Source: Clostridia bacterium
Lineage (GTDB): Bacteria > Bacillota > Clostridia > Oscillospirales > CAG-272
Reading direction: 5' to 3'
NCBI GenBank assembly: GCA_017411605.1
Contig: JAFQPR010000028.1
Span: 1-49,930, forward strand
DNA length: 49,930 nt
Shown: piece by piece, positions 36,926 to 46,193 of the stretch
Layout of the letters: each line of letters begins with the position of its first letter
Position numbering within the stretch: position 1 is the stretch's first letter
Program-made: the position numbers and the translations under genes
The notes under the pieces: model-generated
What the model saw: only the letters and a program-made list of their open reading frames with translations
Database searches by the model: none
What the model was told of the DNA's origin: nothing

Positions 36926-37916
36926 ATAGTGCTATTCTATCAATCTCACAAAGCTCTTCTTCGGTAAAGTAAATACTAGTTGTCATTTTTAGGTTTTCTG
37001 TTATCTGTTCGGGCTTAGATGCGCCTATCAGGACGCTTGTTATACCTTCGTGACTGTATATCCAAGAGAGAGCCATCTGCGCGAGAGTCTGACCTCTGCT
37101 TTTAGCAATTTCGTTGAGCGCTCCGATCTTTTTCAGCATCTCGGGAGATATAGAGGACTCTTTTAAAAATCTTCCGTCGGTAATAACGCGGCTATCGCTT
37201 GGAATACCGTTAAGATATCTCTCTGTAAGTAAGCCTTGCGCAAGCGGACTGAAGGTTATCATACCTTTCTTAGCTTTAATTGCTTCGTCAAAAATACCGT
37301 TTCTCTCTACTGTTCGGTCAAAAATGGAATACCTATTCTGATTGATGATAAACGGGCAGTGTAATTCTTCGAGTATTTTTGCCGCGCGCAGCATAGTTTC
37401 CCCGTCATAGTTTGAGAGCCCGACGTAAAGCGCTTTTCCGCTTTTTACGATAGAATCGAGCGCCCACATCGTTTCATAAAGCGGAGTTTCGGGATCCATT
37501 CTGTGATGATAAAAAATATCCACGTAGTCGAGTCCGAGCCTTTTTAAGCTTTGATCAAGGCTGGCTATCAGATATTTTCTGCTGCCCCTGTCGCCGTAGG
37601 GACCTTGCCACATATAATATCCCGCTTTCGTGCTTATCACGAGCTCGTCGCGGTAAGAGATAAGGTGCTCGCGCAGAATTTTACCGAAGTTCTCTTCAGC
37701 GCTTCCTGCGGGCGGACCGTAATTATTGGCAAGATCAAAGTGAGTTATACCGTTGTCAAAGGCGGTGAAACACATCTTGCACATATTTTCATAATCAGCG
37801 CAGCCGCCGAAATTATGCCATAATCCGAGCGATACCGCAGGTAGCTTAAGACCGCTCTCGCCGCAGCTTCTGTATATCGCAGATTCATATCTTTTATCGT
37901 TTGCAGTGTATTTCAT
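36924..37916 (-). CDS. aldo/keto reductase, YghZ-like
   Basis: This 330-residue protein is an NADPH-dependent aldo/keto reductase of the (beta/alpha)8 barrel type. The catalytic tetrad regions are FDLANNYGPP (Asp, Tyr), STKAGYYMW (Lys) and IFYHHRMD (His). The stretch GSAEENFGKIL and the CDS length resemble the L-glyceraldehyde-3-phosphate reductase (YghZ/GpR) subgroup. ATG 37916 is chosen because AAAGGAG lies 7 nt upstream; an earlier in-frame start lacks an SD. The physiological substrate is not evident. It is transcribed alone from its own promoter. Confidence 0.9.
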   Translation of the reverse strand: MKYTANDKRYESAIYRSCGESGLKLPAVSLGLWHNFGGCADYENMCKMCFTAFDNGITHFDLANNYGPPAGSAEENFGKILREHLISYRDELVISTKAGYYMWQGPYGDRGSRKYLIASLDQSLKRLGLDYVDIFYHHRMDPETPLYETMWALDSIVKSGKALYVGLSNYDGETMLRAAKILEELHCPFIINQNRYSIFDRTVERNGIFDEAIKAKKGMITFSPLAQGLLTERYLNGIPSDSRVITDGRFLKESSISPEMLKKIGALNEIAKSRGQTLAQMALSWIYSHEGITSVLIGASKPEQITENLKMTTSIYFTEEELCEIDRIAL

Positions 37917-37942
37917 AAAAAACTCCTTTACTTTATACTTAT

Positions 37943-37971
37943 AGTATAGCACACTGTTATCTTAACTTCAA
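37943..37971 (-). promoter_or_regulatory. promoter of the aldo/keto reductase
   Basis: On the minus strand TTGAAG (37971-37966) and TATACT (37948-37943) are 17 nt apart. Confidence 0.65.
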
Positions 37972-37989
37972 TAAACTCTGTATAAATGA

Positions 37990-38018
37990 TTGAAAAGTAT
38001 TTTAAACTGTGATATACT
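37990..38018 (+). promoter_or_regulatory. promoter of the flavin reductase gene
   Basis: TTGAAA at 37990-37995 and TATACT at 38013-38018 have a 17-nt spacer. It diverges closely from the aldo/keto reductase promoter. Confidence 0.65.
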
Positions 38019-38098
38019 AAAAGGAGAAAGTCTTGTTATATTAATATTTTTATTAAGAAATAAGACATAATTATACGTTTAAAAGCAGGAGAAATAAT

Positions 38099-38656
38099 AT
38101 GCGTAAGAATTTTGGAGCAAAAACCTGGCTTTACCCTATGCCGGTACTGATTATAGGTACTTATGACGAAAACGGAACACCCAATGCAATGAATGCCGCT
38201 TGGGGAGGTATTTACGATACGAATCAGGTGATGGTTTGCCTTGCGGACGATCATAAGACAACCGAAAATATAAAGAAGCAGGGAGCTTTTACCGTCAGCT
38301 TTGCAACTGCAAAGACGGTCATACCCTCAGATTACGTCGGTATCGTTTCGGCAAACGACGTACCCGATAAGATGCAAAGAGCAGGTTTCCATATAACGAA
38401 GAGCGAATATGTTAATGCTCCGCTTATTGATGAGCTTCCTATGACTGTTGAATGCAAGCTTATCAAGTTCAATGAGGACGGCATCTGTGTCGGTGAGATA
38501 GTTAACGTTTCGGCTGACGATAGTATTCTTGACGAAAACGGCAAGGTTGATGCAAAGAAGCTTGATCCTATTATATACGACAGTGTTACACACGCTTATT
38601 GGACCTTTGGTGAGCGTGTAGGTCAGGCGTTTTACGACGGAAAGAAGATCAAATAA
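38099..38656 (+). CDS. flavin reductase-like FMN-binding protein
   Basis: This 185-residue protein fits the flavin reductase/FMN-binding split-barrel family. The N-terminal PMPVLIIGTYDENGTPNAMNAAWGG pattern and the QGAFTVSFAT and VNAPLIDELP segments are typical. Members bind FMN and often act as flavin reductases or as redox partners of other proteins in anaerobes. ATG 38099 follows GCAGGAGA. No partner gene is obvious nearby; the gene precedes a MATE transporter by 55 nt. Confidence 0.85.
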   Translation: MRKNFGAKTWLYPMPVLIIGTYDENGTPNAMNAAWGGIYDTNQVMVCLADDHKTTENIKKQGAFTVSFATAKTVIPSDYVGIVSANDVPDKMQRAGFHITKSEYVNAPLIDELPMTVECKLIKFNEDGICVGEIVNVSADDSILDENGKVDAKKLDPIIYDSVTHAYWTFGERVGQAFYDGKKIK

Positions 38657-38711
38657 TCTCAAAATACTATTTTGACTTAAAATGACGTTTTGATGAATAC
38701 ATGGAGAAAAA

Positions 38712-40091
38712 ATGAAAAGGATTGATAATTTCACAGAAGGAAAAATCTTTTCACCCTTGATACGTTTTGCGTTGCCCGTGCTTCTTGCTCTGTTTTTGCA
38801 GGCAATGTACGGAGCGGTGGATCTTCTGATAGTAGGGCAGTTCGGCGGTGACAATGCGGACGTCTACGTTTCCGCGGTATCTACAGGCAGTATGATAATG
38901 AGCACTTTGACTTTCGTCGTAACCGGTCTCGCAATGGGACTTACGGTATATGTCGGTGAGAAGATAGGCGCGAAAGAGAGGGAAGAGGCGGGAAGGATCG
39001 TCGGCAGCGGAATATTCTTCTTAGGAGTTTTAGCCCTGGCTTTGACCGCCGTTATGCTTATAGCTGCGCCGCTCTTCGCAAAACTTATGCAAGCGCCCGA
39101 GGAGGCGTTTGATGAAACTGTGGCATACGTTATGATATGCTCGTCGGGTATGGTGTTTATTGTCGCTTATAATCTGGTAGGCAGTATTTTCAGAGGTATA
39201 GGAGATTCAAAGGTCCCGCTGCTCACGGTGGCTATGGCTTGCGTTATGAATATCCTCTGCGATCTTTTGCTTGTTGCGGTATTTGATATGGGCGCGGCAG
39301 GCGCAGCTATTGCTACAGTTTTTGCCCAGGCATCAAGCGTTGCTTTTTCAATTCTTATCCTAAAGAAAAGAGAGCTGCCGTTTAAGCTTTCTAAAAATGA
39401 TATACGCCCGAACGCCTCTCATATAAAAAAGATATGCAGACTCGGAGTACCGATTGCGCTTCAAGACCTGCTTGTCAGCATATCCTTCCTTGTAATTATC
39501 GCGCTTGTAAACAATATCGGGCTTACAGAATCTGCGGGTATCGGAGTTGCGGAAAAGGTTGCGGCATTTATTATGCTCGTTCCATCTGCCTTTATGCAGT
39601 CAATGTCCGCATTCGTCGCGCAGAATTACGGAGCGGGACGTCTTGACCGAGCACGAAAAGCTCTATGGTATGGCATACTGTCTTCGCTCTCGGTTGGTGT
39701 TTTAATGTCCTACTTCACGTTTTTCCACGGAAATCTCTTGGCGGGCATATTCGCAAAGGATGCGCCGATCATCGCGCTTGCTGCCGACTACCTCAAGGCA
39801 TACGCGATAGATTGTATTTTCGTTTCTTTTCTATTCTCGTTTATGGGATATTTCAACGGCTGCGGAAACACGACGTTCGTTATGGCTCAGGGAATTATTG
39901 GCGGTATCGGAATCCGCCTACCGTTATCCTGGATGTTCAGCAGAGTTGAACCCGTGTCACTTTTTCGTATAGGACTTGCAACTCCGTCATCAACGGTTTT
40001 GCAGATCTTGCTATGCACCGCTTTTTATATTTATCTTATGAAAAAAGAAAAAGATGACTGTCAATACAATAATTCACGCGGAAAAAAGTAA
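38712..40091 (+). CDS. MATE family multidrug/cation antiporter
   Basis: This 459-residue protein has about twelve membrane segments arranged as two MatE repeats. The first repeat opens FALPVLLALFLQAMYGAVDLLIVGQFGG; the second begins near residue 235 with CRLGVPIALQDLLVS. MATE proteins export drugs or metabolites in exchange for Na+ or H+. The start has GGAG eight nt upstream. The substrate cannot be predicted. It is followed by the accessory gene run with no terminator that I can see. Confidence 0.92.
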   Translation: MKRIDNFTEGKIFSPLIRFALPVLLALFLQAMYGAVDLLIVGQFGGDNADVYVSAVSTGSMIMSTLTFVVTGLAMGLTVYVGEKIGAKEREEAGRIVGSGIFFLGVLALALTAVMLIAAPLFAKLMQAPEEAFDETVAYVMICSSGMVFIVAYNLVGSIFRGIGDSKVPLLTVAMACVMNILCDLLLVAVFDMGAAGAAIATVFAQASSVAFSILILKKRELPFKLSKNDIRPNASHIKKICRLGVPIALQDLLVSISFLVIIALVNNIGLTESAGIGVAEKVAAFIMLVPSAFMQSMSAFVAQNYGAGRLDRARKALWYGILSSLSVGVLMSYFTFFHGNLLAGIFAKDAPIIALAADYLKAYAIDCIFVSFLFSFMGYFNGCGNTTFVMAQGIIGGIGIRLPLSWMFSRVEPVSLFRIGLATPSSTVLQILLCTAFYIYLMKKEKDDCQYNNSRGKK

Positions 40092-40176
40092 ATATGTGCT
40101 TGAGATAAACAACTTGAAAGACATAGAGTTCAAAAGTATTTGTTTCGATTAAATTCAGTTTTTTTGGAGAAAACAT

Positions 40177-40719
40177 ATGATTTTGCAAACAAAACGTCTC
40201 ATTTTACGCCCTTGGAGTGAAAATGATGCGGAAGAATTATATAAATATGCAAGCGATCCCGATGTTGGTCTGCCGGCAGGATGGCAGCCGCATACGAGTG
40301 TGGAAAACAGCCGTGAGATCATAAGAACGGTACTGTCTGCGCCCGAAACTTACGCCGTTTGCCTGAAAGAAGACGGAAGCCCCATAGGTAGCGTAGGATT
40401 TCATCGCAATGATCTTGCCGAACGTGACGATGAGTACGAGCTGGGTTATTGGATAGGAAGACCGTTTTGGGGACGCGGACTTATACCCGAGGCATCGCGT
40501 GAGATGCTTCGCTATGCGTTCGAGGACCTGGGTATGAACCGTATCTGGTGCGGATATTACGACGGAAACGTGAAAAGCCGCCGAGTTCAGGAAAAGCTCG
40601 GCTTCGTTTATCATCACACAACCGAAGGAATTGAGCTAAAGCAGATAAATGAAATACGAACAGGGCACGTAATGTTGATGACAAAGGAAACTTGGAAAAA
40701 AACAAAAGATCACTTATAA
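40177..40719 (+). CDS. GNAT family N-acetyltransferase, RimJ/RimL-like
   Basis: This 180-residue protein has the GNAT fold of the ribosomal-protein-acetylating subtype. Visible features are the N-terminal [19 protein letters not shown], the acetyl-CoA-binding motif [19 protein letters not shown] and the terminal [11 protein letters not shown]. It transfers an acetyl group to an amine; the acceptor is unknown. A TTTTTTTGGAG SD precedes it. It begins a co-directional run of small genes that continues to the window's end. Confidence 0.88.
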   Translation: MILQTKRLILRPWSENDAEELYKYASDPDVGLPAGWQPHTSVENSREIIRTVLSAPETYAVCLKEDGSPIGSVGFHRNDLAERDDEYELGYWIGRPFWGRGLIPEASREMLRYAFEDLGMNRIWCGYYDGNVKSRRVQEKLGFVYHHTTEGIELKQINEIRTGHVMLMTKETWKKTKDHL

Positions 40720-40755
40720 AGTGACGAAACAACAATATTTTGCAGGAGAAATGAT

Positions 40756-41511
40756 ATGATACGCGAGCTGATAATGGAGAAAATTGCTGAAATAGAGCAG
40801 AGGGAAAACGTAAAGATTCTGCATTGCATTGAGTCGGGAAGCCGCGCGTGGGGCTTTGCATCGTCGGATAGTGATTATGACGTGCGTTTTATTTACGTTC
40901 GACCAAGAGAATATTATCTGCGCCTTGATAAGACACGCGATGTAATCGAATGGCAGCTCGATGATGCGCTTGATATCAGCGGCTGGGATATTAGGAAGGC
41001 TTTGATTTTGCTTCATAAGTCAAATCCGACGCTTTTTGAATGGAATTCTTCACCGATCGTATACAAGACTACCGATGAATGGCAGAGAATCTCCGCTTTG
41101 ATAAACCATTACTTTTCGCCTAAATCAGGTCTCTATCATTACCTTAGTACCGCGAAGAGCAACTATCACAAACACATCACTTGCAATACGGTACGGTTGA
41201 AGAGATATTTCTATGTTTTGAGACCTCTGCTTGCGTGCAAATGGATCCTGGCAGAGGGAACACCGCCGCCTGTTGAGTTCCGTATTTTGATGGAAAAATA
41301 TCTCGACGAAGAGATAAGTCCCGACGTTGAGAAGCTCTTAGATATAAAAATTAACACTCCCGAAATAACAGACGGAAAGCCCTTCAATCGTATTAACGAA
41401 TATTTTGAAAAAACAATTACCGCTCTCACGGATACTCTTGCATTATTGCCGAAAGAACGAATACGATCCTGGACTGAAATTAACGATGTTTTTTTGGAAC
41501 TGTTAAAGTAA
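40756..41511 (+). CDS. predicted nucleotidyltransferase, RlaP/YcgL-like
   Basis: This 251-residue protein belongs to the DNA-polymerase-beta-type nucleotidyltransferases related to RlaP (RNA-ligase-associated). The catalytic motif is ESGSRAWGFASSDSDYDVRF, with the hG[S]...D-x-D acidic pair. The KSNYHKHI and RYFYVLRPLLACKWI segments also match that family. RlaP proteins are linked to RNA repair. No RNA ligase is encoded beside it here, so its partner or substrate is open. ATG 40756 follows GCAGGAGA. Confidence 0.85.
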   Translation: MIRELIMEKIAEIEQRENVKILHCIESGSRAWGFASSDSDYDVRFIYVRPREYYLRLDKTRDVIEWQLDDALDISGWDIRKALILLHKSNPTLFEWNSSPIVYKTTDEWQRISALINHYFSPKSGLYHYLSTAKSNYHKHITCNTVRLKRYFYVLRPLLACKWILAEGTPPPVEFRILMEKYLDEEISPDVEKLLDIKINTPEITDGKPFNRINEYFEKTITALTDTLALLPKERIRSWTEINDVFLELLK

Positions 41512-41544
41512 AGCCGGCTGTATAGGTTTTGGAGAAAGTAATAG

Positions 41545-42288
41545 ATGAGTTTTTTGAAAAAATTGTACGATAAAAGCAAAATTTGGTTTGCCGTCGCGTG
41601 GATCATTGCATACTGTGTACTGATGTCCGTCGGTGATGCCCTTTCCGAAATGATAGGCATAGAGAAATCGGTCACACTTGTTATCGGAATTATTCTCTCG
41701 GCTGCACTTTTGTTGTTTTTAAAGAAAAATAAGCTTTTTGCGGATTACGGTATTTGTGCACCAAAGACTTCTGCGAGGTCTATGTTATACTACGCCCCGA
41801 TAATAGTAATGCTCACGGCAAATTTTTGGTATGGCGTGACCTTGAACTACGGTGCGATTGAAACCGTACTTTATATTGCGGCTATGCTTTGCGTTGGCTT
41901 TCTCGAGGAAGTGATCTTCCGCGGGCTTCTCTTTGAGGCAATGCGGAAAGACAACGTGAAGGTAGCTATCATCGTTTCAAGCGTGACGTTTGGTATCGGT
42001 CACATCATTAATCTGATAAACGGCTCGGGCGCTGAATTGTTACCGAATCTGCTTCAGGTGTTATATGCCACTTCCGCGGGCTTTATGTTTGTAATGATGT
42101 ATTATAAATCAAAAAGTCTGCTCGTTTGCATTTCAGCCCACGGCATCTTCAATGCGCTTAGCGTATTCGCAAACGAGGCAAACGCAACCGCCGAGCTGCG
42201 GATACTTAGCGCAGTTTTGCTTACTTTAATAACGGTATCTTACGCGTTGTATCTGGCGCTTTTGAAGAAAGAGAAAGCGAACGGCTAG
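41545..42288 (+). CDS. CPBP family intramembrane glutamic protease
   Basis: This 247-residue membrane protein carries the CPBP/Abi motifs: EEVIFRG (motif 1) in the middle, FGIGHI (motif 2) and HGIFNAL (motif 3). They form a glutamate-based active site inside the membrane. About seven or eight transmembrane segments are visible. Bacterial members process prenyl-type peptides, confer bacteriocin immunity or help process signalling proteins. The start follows TTTTGGAGAAAG. No bacteriocin gene is evident nearby, so the substrate is unknown. Confidence 0.88.
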   Translation: MSFLKKLYDKSKIWFAVAWIIAYCVLMSVGDALSEMIGIEKSVTLVIGIILSAALLLFLKKNKLFADYGICAPKTSARSMLYYAPIIVMLTANFWYGVTLNYGAIETVLYIAAMLCVGFLEEVIFRGLLFEAMRKDNVKVAIIVSSVTFGIGHIINLINGSGAELLPNLLQVLYATSAGFMFVMMYYKSKSLLVCISAHGIFNALSVFANEANATAELRILSAVLLTLITVSYALYLALLKKEKANG

Positions 42289-42381
42289 CTTCAGATTTGT
42301 TAGAGAAAACTCGTGCGCCGGTTGATTTTCAAAAAAAGTATATTATAGTTATTTAAATCTTAAGATTTTGAGGTTTTCAAA

Positions 42382-43642
42382 ATGGCTTGTAATTTATGCG
42401 GCGGGGAAGCGGAAAGTATTTTTTGTGCTTCAAATGCAATAAGCTCAAGGATGAATGAAAAGCATTAAAATGCCCTGATTGCGGTAATTGGTATTATGCG
42501 GATAAAGGATGCACTTGTAAGTTATCTGTATCTCAGGGCGAAAACAAAATCGTTAAAGCACCACCTGCGGTAAAAGCAGATAATACGGTGTTGAAATTAA
42601 CGTTGATGATCTCAGTAAAGAGGAAATCATCAACTACATTGAAAACGAAAACTTTAATAGCCTGTCCTATATGAAACAGGACTATTTCAACTTCAAAAAA
42701 TATATTAATTCGGAGTTTTATCCGAAGCACATGGACTTCTTAAATAACGATTGTGCTCCCGATCTTCTCAGATTCATGAGCATTAAAATCGGCGGTAAGA
42801 AGAACATCTCTTACTACAATTTCCTTCGCGGAATTGAAGAAGATAATCTTCCAACCTTCTCGGAAAGACAAGTATTATTTGCAAATTACCTGTCTGCACA
42901 GCTTCCGCTCGTCAGAAAGCATGAGTATCTGATTTTCGATTGCTTAGTAAATGGAATCACTGATATTGCTGAAATCAAGCAACTTTTGAGTCAGAACATC
43001 GGTGCTTGCAGAGCAGAGGAAACAGAGCATGCGCTCCACTATATTTATGAGAACGGCTATGCACGCAAGGAAGCGGACAAGCTCAGTCTCGCCGTTGAGA
43101 TGGACGAGGACTTCAAGGAGTATATTCTCGATTTGCTGTCATATGGATTGACTCGTTACTTCATCGATTTTGGCGATGAAACTGATTTCAAGTTGTGGCA
43201 GAGCTATCGTATGGATCAGGTACAGATGAAGTTTTTGAAGAATCCTCAGCATAATCAGGTCGGCACATATTACTACGGCAGAGAAGTCGTGATTTTTGCA
43301 TCTCTCAAAAAGGATTTGACAGAGGAAGATAGACTGAATTACAACGATAAATTCCTCGAGCCTGCGATGTTCCAATGGGAGAGCATGGCGAATGTCTCTG
43401 CAGCTGATGTTGATAAGCAGCAGAATAGTGAACACGCCTATCTGTTTATCCGTAAGGTGTCTGACGAAAACGGCATCGTTTTGCCGTTTATCTATGTAGG
43501 AAAGGGAAAGATGACCAATCCGCGCAAACAGGTGAAGTTCGATAGAGCAAAAGGCAAGGATGTTGTGACGTATCTTTACGATATCGTAATGGAGAATGAG
43601 TTACCGGATTACTTGCAGTACGATTTTGGACTAACCAAATAA
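42382..43642 (+). pseudogene. zinc-ribbon/DUF3427 protein, broken in its 5' part
   Basis: The reading frame starts with a zinc-ribbon (MACNLCGGEAESIFC, then CFKCNKLKDE and KALKCPDCGNWYY), but in three frames. The first frame shifts by -1 near 42426 after a T6 run; there is an in-frame TGA at 42456-42458; another -1 shift occurs near 42590. From 42590 to 43642 the frame is open and encodes a C-terminal DUF3427 region, the domain usually found at the end of superfamily-2 helicases. Characteristic parts are YNFLRGIEEDNLP, FQWESMANVSA and YLFIRKVSDENG. The 323-residue piece starting at ATG 42671 might still be translated. The helicase core itself is absent, so this is either a decayed derivative or a small relative of that family. 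Confidence 0.75.
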
Positions 43643-43651
43643 GGAGTTAAT

Positions 43652-44437
43652 ATGACTGAAGTAGTAGCAGCCCTTATATGGCAGGGCGATAAATTCATGA
43701 TATGCCAACGCCCGGCGCACAAGGCCAGAGCTCTCCTTTGGGAGTTTGTTGGCGGCAAGGTGGAGTTAGGCGAAACAAAGGAGCAGGCATTGATTCGCGA
43801 GTGCAAAGAGGAACTTAATATTCTTCTTTCCGTCGGTGACGTGTTCATGGATGTAGTTCACGAATATCCCGACCTGACGGTGCATCTGACTTTGTTCAAC
43901 GCAACAATAGCCGAAGGCGAACCGCAGAAACTAGAACACAACGATATCCAGTGGATAACGCCGAGTGATATTCCGAACTATGAGTTCTGCCCAGCAGACG
44001 AAGAAATATTGAAGAAAATTGCAAACATTAGCAGGGTGAGTTGCGCAATGCGCAAGGCGTTAGAGAATGTTTCAATACAGGGGCTTTTGCCTGCAAACAA
44101 AGATGATTTTCCGAGCGGATGTTGTGGTTGGGCGGCAGAATCATTAGGGATAGCATTAAGTATAGAATATCCCCAAGAATACTGTTTTAGAGTTCTTGGC
44201 AAAAAAGGTATTATGTCGCATGGTTGGATTGAATTTTGTGGTTTAATACTTGACATAACCGCTGATCAGTTTGGTGAATTTTTTGGCGGTGTTGTGATGT
44301 GTCCAAACCATCTAAACAATTTTTATGAGCAGTGGGATACATATTCAAGACGTGTTAATGGTGATGAGTATTTACGTTACAGAGAAGAAAATACGATATA
44401 CAATGAGTATGTCAAGTTGTTAGAAAAAGATAAATGA
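43652..44437 (+). CDS. NUDIX hydrolase fused to a papain-like/transglutaminase-like domain
   Basis: This 261-residue protein has two halves. Residues 1-128 are a NUDIX (MutT-type) hydrolase with an intact box: G35-x5-E41-x7-R49-E50-x2-E53-E54. Residues 145-235 show a Cys-His-Asp arrangement typical of papain-fold enzymes. Cys157/Cys158 lie in SGCCGWAAESLG, His190 in SHGWIEF and Asp201 in LDITADQF. The first half would clean up oxidised nucleotides or hydrolyse another nucleoside-diphosphate derivative. The second half may cut or crosslink an unknown substrate. The start has AAGGAG. I do not know this domain pairing as a characterised system; it could be a modification or defence function. Confidence 0.8.
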   Translation: MTEVVAALIWQGDKFMICQRPAHKARALLWEFVGGKVELGETKEQALIRECKEELNILLSVGDVFMDVVHEYPDLTVHLTLFNATIAEGEPQKLEHNDIQWITPSDIPNYEFCPADEEILKKIANISRVSCAMRKALENVSIQGLLPANKDDFPSGCCGWAAESLGIALSIEYPQEYCFRVLGKKGIMSHGWIEFCGLILDITADQFGEFFGGVVMCPNHLNNFYEQWDTYSRRVNGDEYLRYREENTIYNEYVKLLEKDK

Positions 44438-44444
44438 TATTTAT

Positions 44445-44822
44445 ATGGGAATGATGGAAACCTATAAAACCGAAGTTCGCGAGCGTTGGGGAAACACCGC
44501 CGCGCATCTCGAGCACGAGCAAAAGACAAAGAATTACACAAAAGAGAAGTGGGCAGAGGCAAACAATGGCTTAATGGCGATCTTTGCTGAGTTTGCTGCT
44601 TGCAAACGGATGGGTACAAGTGCGGAATCCAACGAAGCACAGGCACTTGTAGCCAAGCTTCAGGAACACATAACAGCCAACTACTATACCTGCACTGATG
44701 AGATTCTTGCGAGGCTTGGCAAGATGTACGTTGCCGACGAGAGATTTAAGAAGAACATCGATAAGTATGCTGAGGGAACTGCAGAGTTTGTCGCGGATGC
44801 GATTGCCGCATACGTTAATTAA
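44445..44822 (+). CDS. stand-alone TipAS-like antibiotic-recognition domain
   Basis: This 125-residue helical protein matches the TipAS domain, the ligand-binding C-terminal part of the MerR-type regulator TipAL. Typical segments are RERWGNTAAHLEHEQKTK, EAQALVAKLQEHI, LGKMYVADERFKKNIDKY and a final FVADAIAAYV. The MerR DNA-binding half is missing and nothing like it is encoded upstream. TipAS binds thiopeptide antibiotics covalently, so a free domain could sequester such drugs. The start is uncertain: ATG 44445, 44451 and 44454 are all in frame and no strong SD is present. Confidence 0.8.
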   Translation: MGMMETYKTEVRERWGNTAAHLEHEQKTKNYTKEKWAEANNGLMAIFAEFAACKRMGTSAESNEAQALVAKLQEHITANYYTCTDEILARLGKMYVADERFKKNIDKYAEGTAEFVADAIAAYVN

Positions 44823-44890
44823 AATATGAACCGATATCGGAATTTACACCCTATTGATTTTAATCTTTAAGTAATGACAAGGAGAATTAT

Positions 44891-46117
44891 ATGATTGACC
44901 CGCCAAGATCATTAGAAGAACAAGAAGTTAAAACCCAAATAAATGAAAAGAAAGATTGGAAAACTTGGTTAAAAACTAAATTGCGAGATAAATTGCAAGA
45001 TATTTTCGCAACGATTATCATTTTTGCTATCTTGATATTTTTAATCATTCTTCCTCTAGTTTTTAATTTTAGCGATGTGAAATGGTATGCTAAAATTATG
45101 ATGATTGTAGGATCATATTTTGGAGCTGTTTTTCTAATAGTGTTCTCAACTACATTTTCCGAGCTGGCTCAAATCAAAAGGAGCATTTTCCACTTTTCCC
45201 CTTTATGGCTCGTTTTTTTACTTGGTATAATTGCATATTTCAATTTCGAATTATGGGGTTATAAAAGTGCTCTTATCGGTTTGATATTTACTTGGGCATT
45301 CTTTATAGTATTCTACTCGAGCGCAAAAATGCTATTTAACAAAGCAGTTGGTTCTGAAAACACTCCAATTGTTTTGATTGCTATGGCAATGTTAACGCTT
45401 TTTATTGCTCTAGTAAACCAAGAAGAAGATAATAATGCTTCTGCTGATTTGTACTACAAAATTAGCGGATTAATTATTTATTTGGTCGCGATAGCGATTT
45501 ACACTAATAAGTACATATATCGAAAAAGGGATGAGAATCAGGTAATTAGCAACATTATAGGCATTATCTTTTGGGGAGCTATTATAACTATTTCATTTCC
45601 ATTCTATGTTCAATGGTGTGGATTAACCGGGGATAATTTAGATATGTTCGTGTCTGTTTATTCTGCTGTGTTGGGTGGTGGCATAACTCTCGCTGGTGTA
45701 GCATGGACAATTCGTCATACAAATAAAGAAAAAAGAGAAGATGAACGGAAAGCCATACGCCCTATTATATATCCATATAATACACCAAATCCCATGGATG
45801 CTATGCGACGAGTACCACTAGAGTTTGTAGATCAAGAATGTAAACACTATGATGGAAGATATATTGGAGGCATCAAAAATACCGACAATGGAATTTTTCT
45901 TGTAAAAGAATTAATTGTAGACAACGAGCATTTTTTGGCTCAATACGAAGATGTGTTAGATAAAAACAATTACGCAGAGATAGTTCTTTATACAAATAAA
46001 ACTTTGCAATTTGACACGATCGCATTGATAGGAACGGATGTTCGCGGATATTCTGTGGTATTTAATATTGAATTAACTGAAGATAAAAAAGAAATATTAA
46101 AAATCGTAGAGGCATAA
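44891..46117 (+). CDS. AT-rich multi-pass membrane protein of unknown function
   Basis: I do not recognise this 408-residue protein. About the first 45 residues are charged and cytoplasmic. About eight hydrophobic segments follow (from IFATIIIFAILIFLIILPLV to about residue 275, AVLGGGITLAGVAW). A soluble C-terminal region of about 125 residues ends the protein. Codon use is markedly AT-rich (AAA, GAA, ATT), unlike the rpoBC or VOR genes, which suggests separate acquisition. The SD AAGGAG is good. The layout, a membrane part plus a soluble tail in a run of defence-like genes, is compatible with an abortive-infection or toxin-type effector, but nothing proves it. Confidence 0.7.
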   Translation: MIDPPRSLEEQEVKTQINEKKDWKTWLKTKLRDKLQDIFATIIIFAILIFLIILPLVFNFSDVKWYAKIMMIVGSYFGAVFLIVFSTTFSELAQIKRSIFHFSPLWLVFLLGIIAYFNFELWGYKSALIGLIFTWAFFIVFYSSAKMLFNKAVGSENTPIVLIAMAMLTLFIALVNQEEDNNASADLYYKISGLIIYLVAIAIYTNKYIYRKRDENQVISNIIGIIFWGAIITISFPFYVQWCGLTGDNLDMFVSVYSAVLGGGITLAGVAWTIRHTNKEKREDERKAIRPIIYPYNTPNPMDAMRRVPLEFVDQECKHYDGRYIGGIKNTDNGIFLVKELIVDNEHFLAQYEDVLDKNNYAEIVLYTNKTLQFDTIALIGTDVRGYSVVFNIELTEDKKEILKIVEA

Positions 46118-46193
46118 ATTAATGATTAAAGCATCAATGTGTGATTACCTCTTTATTGATGGAAAGTAAGAGCACGCAGAAAAATAAGAACAA

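Noticed and set aside
46118-46193. RiPP precursor peptide before the radical SAM gene
   Set aside because: The 76-nt gap holds no SD-led short frame with a leader-core layout.
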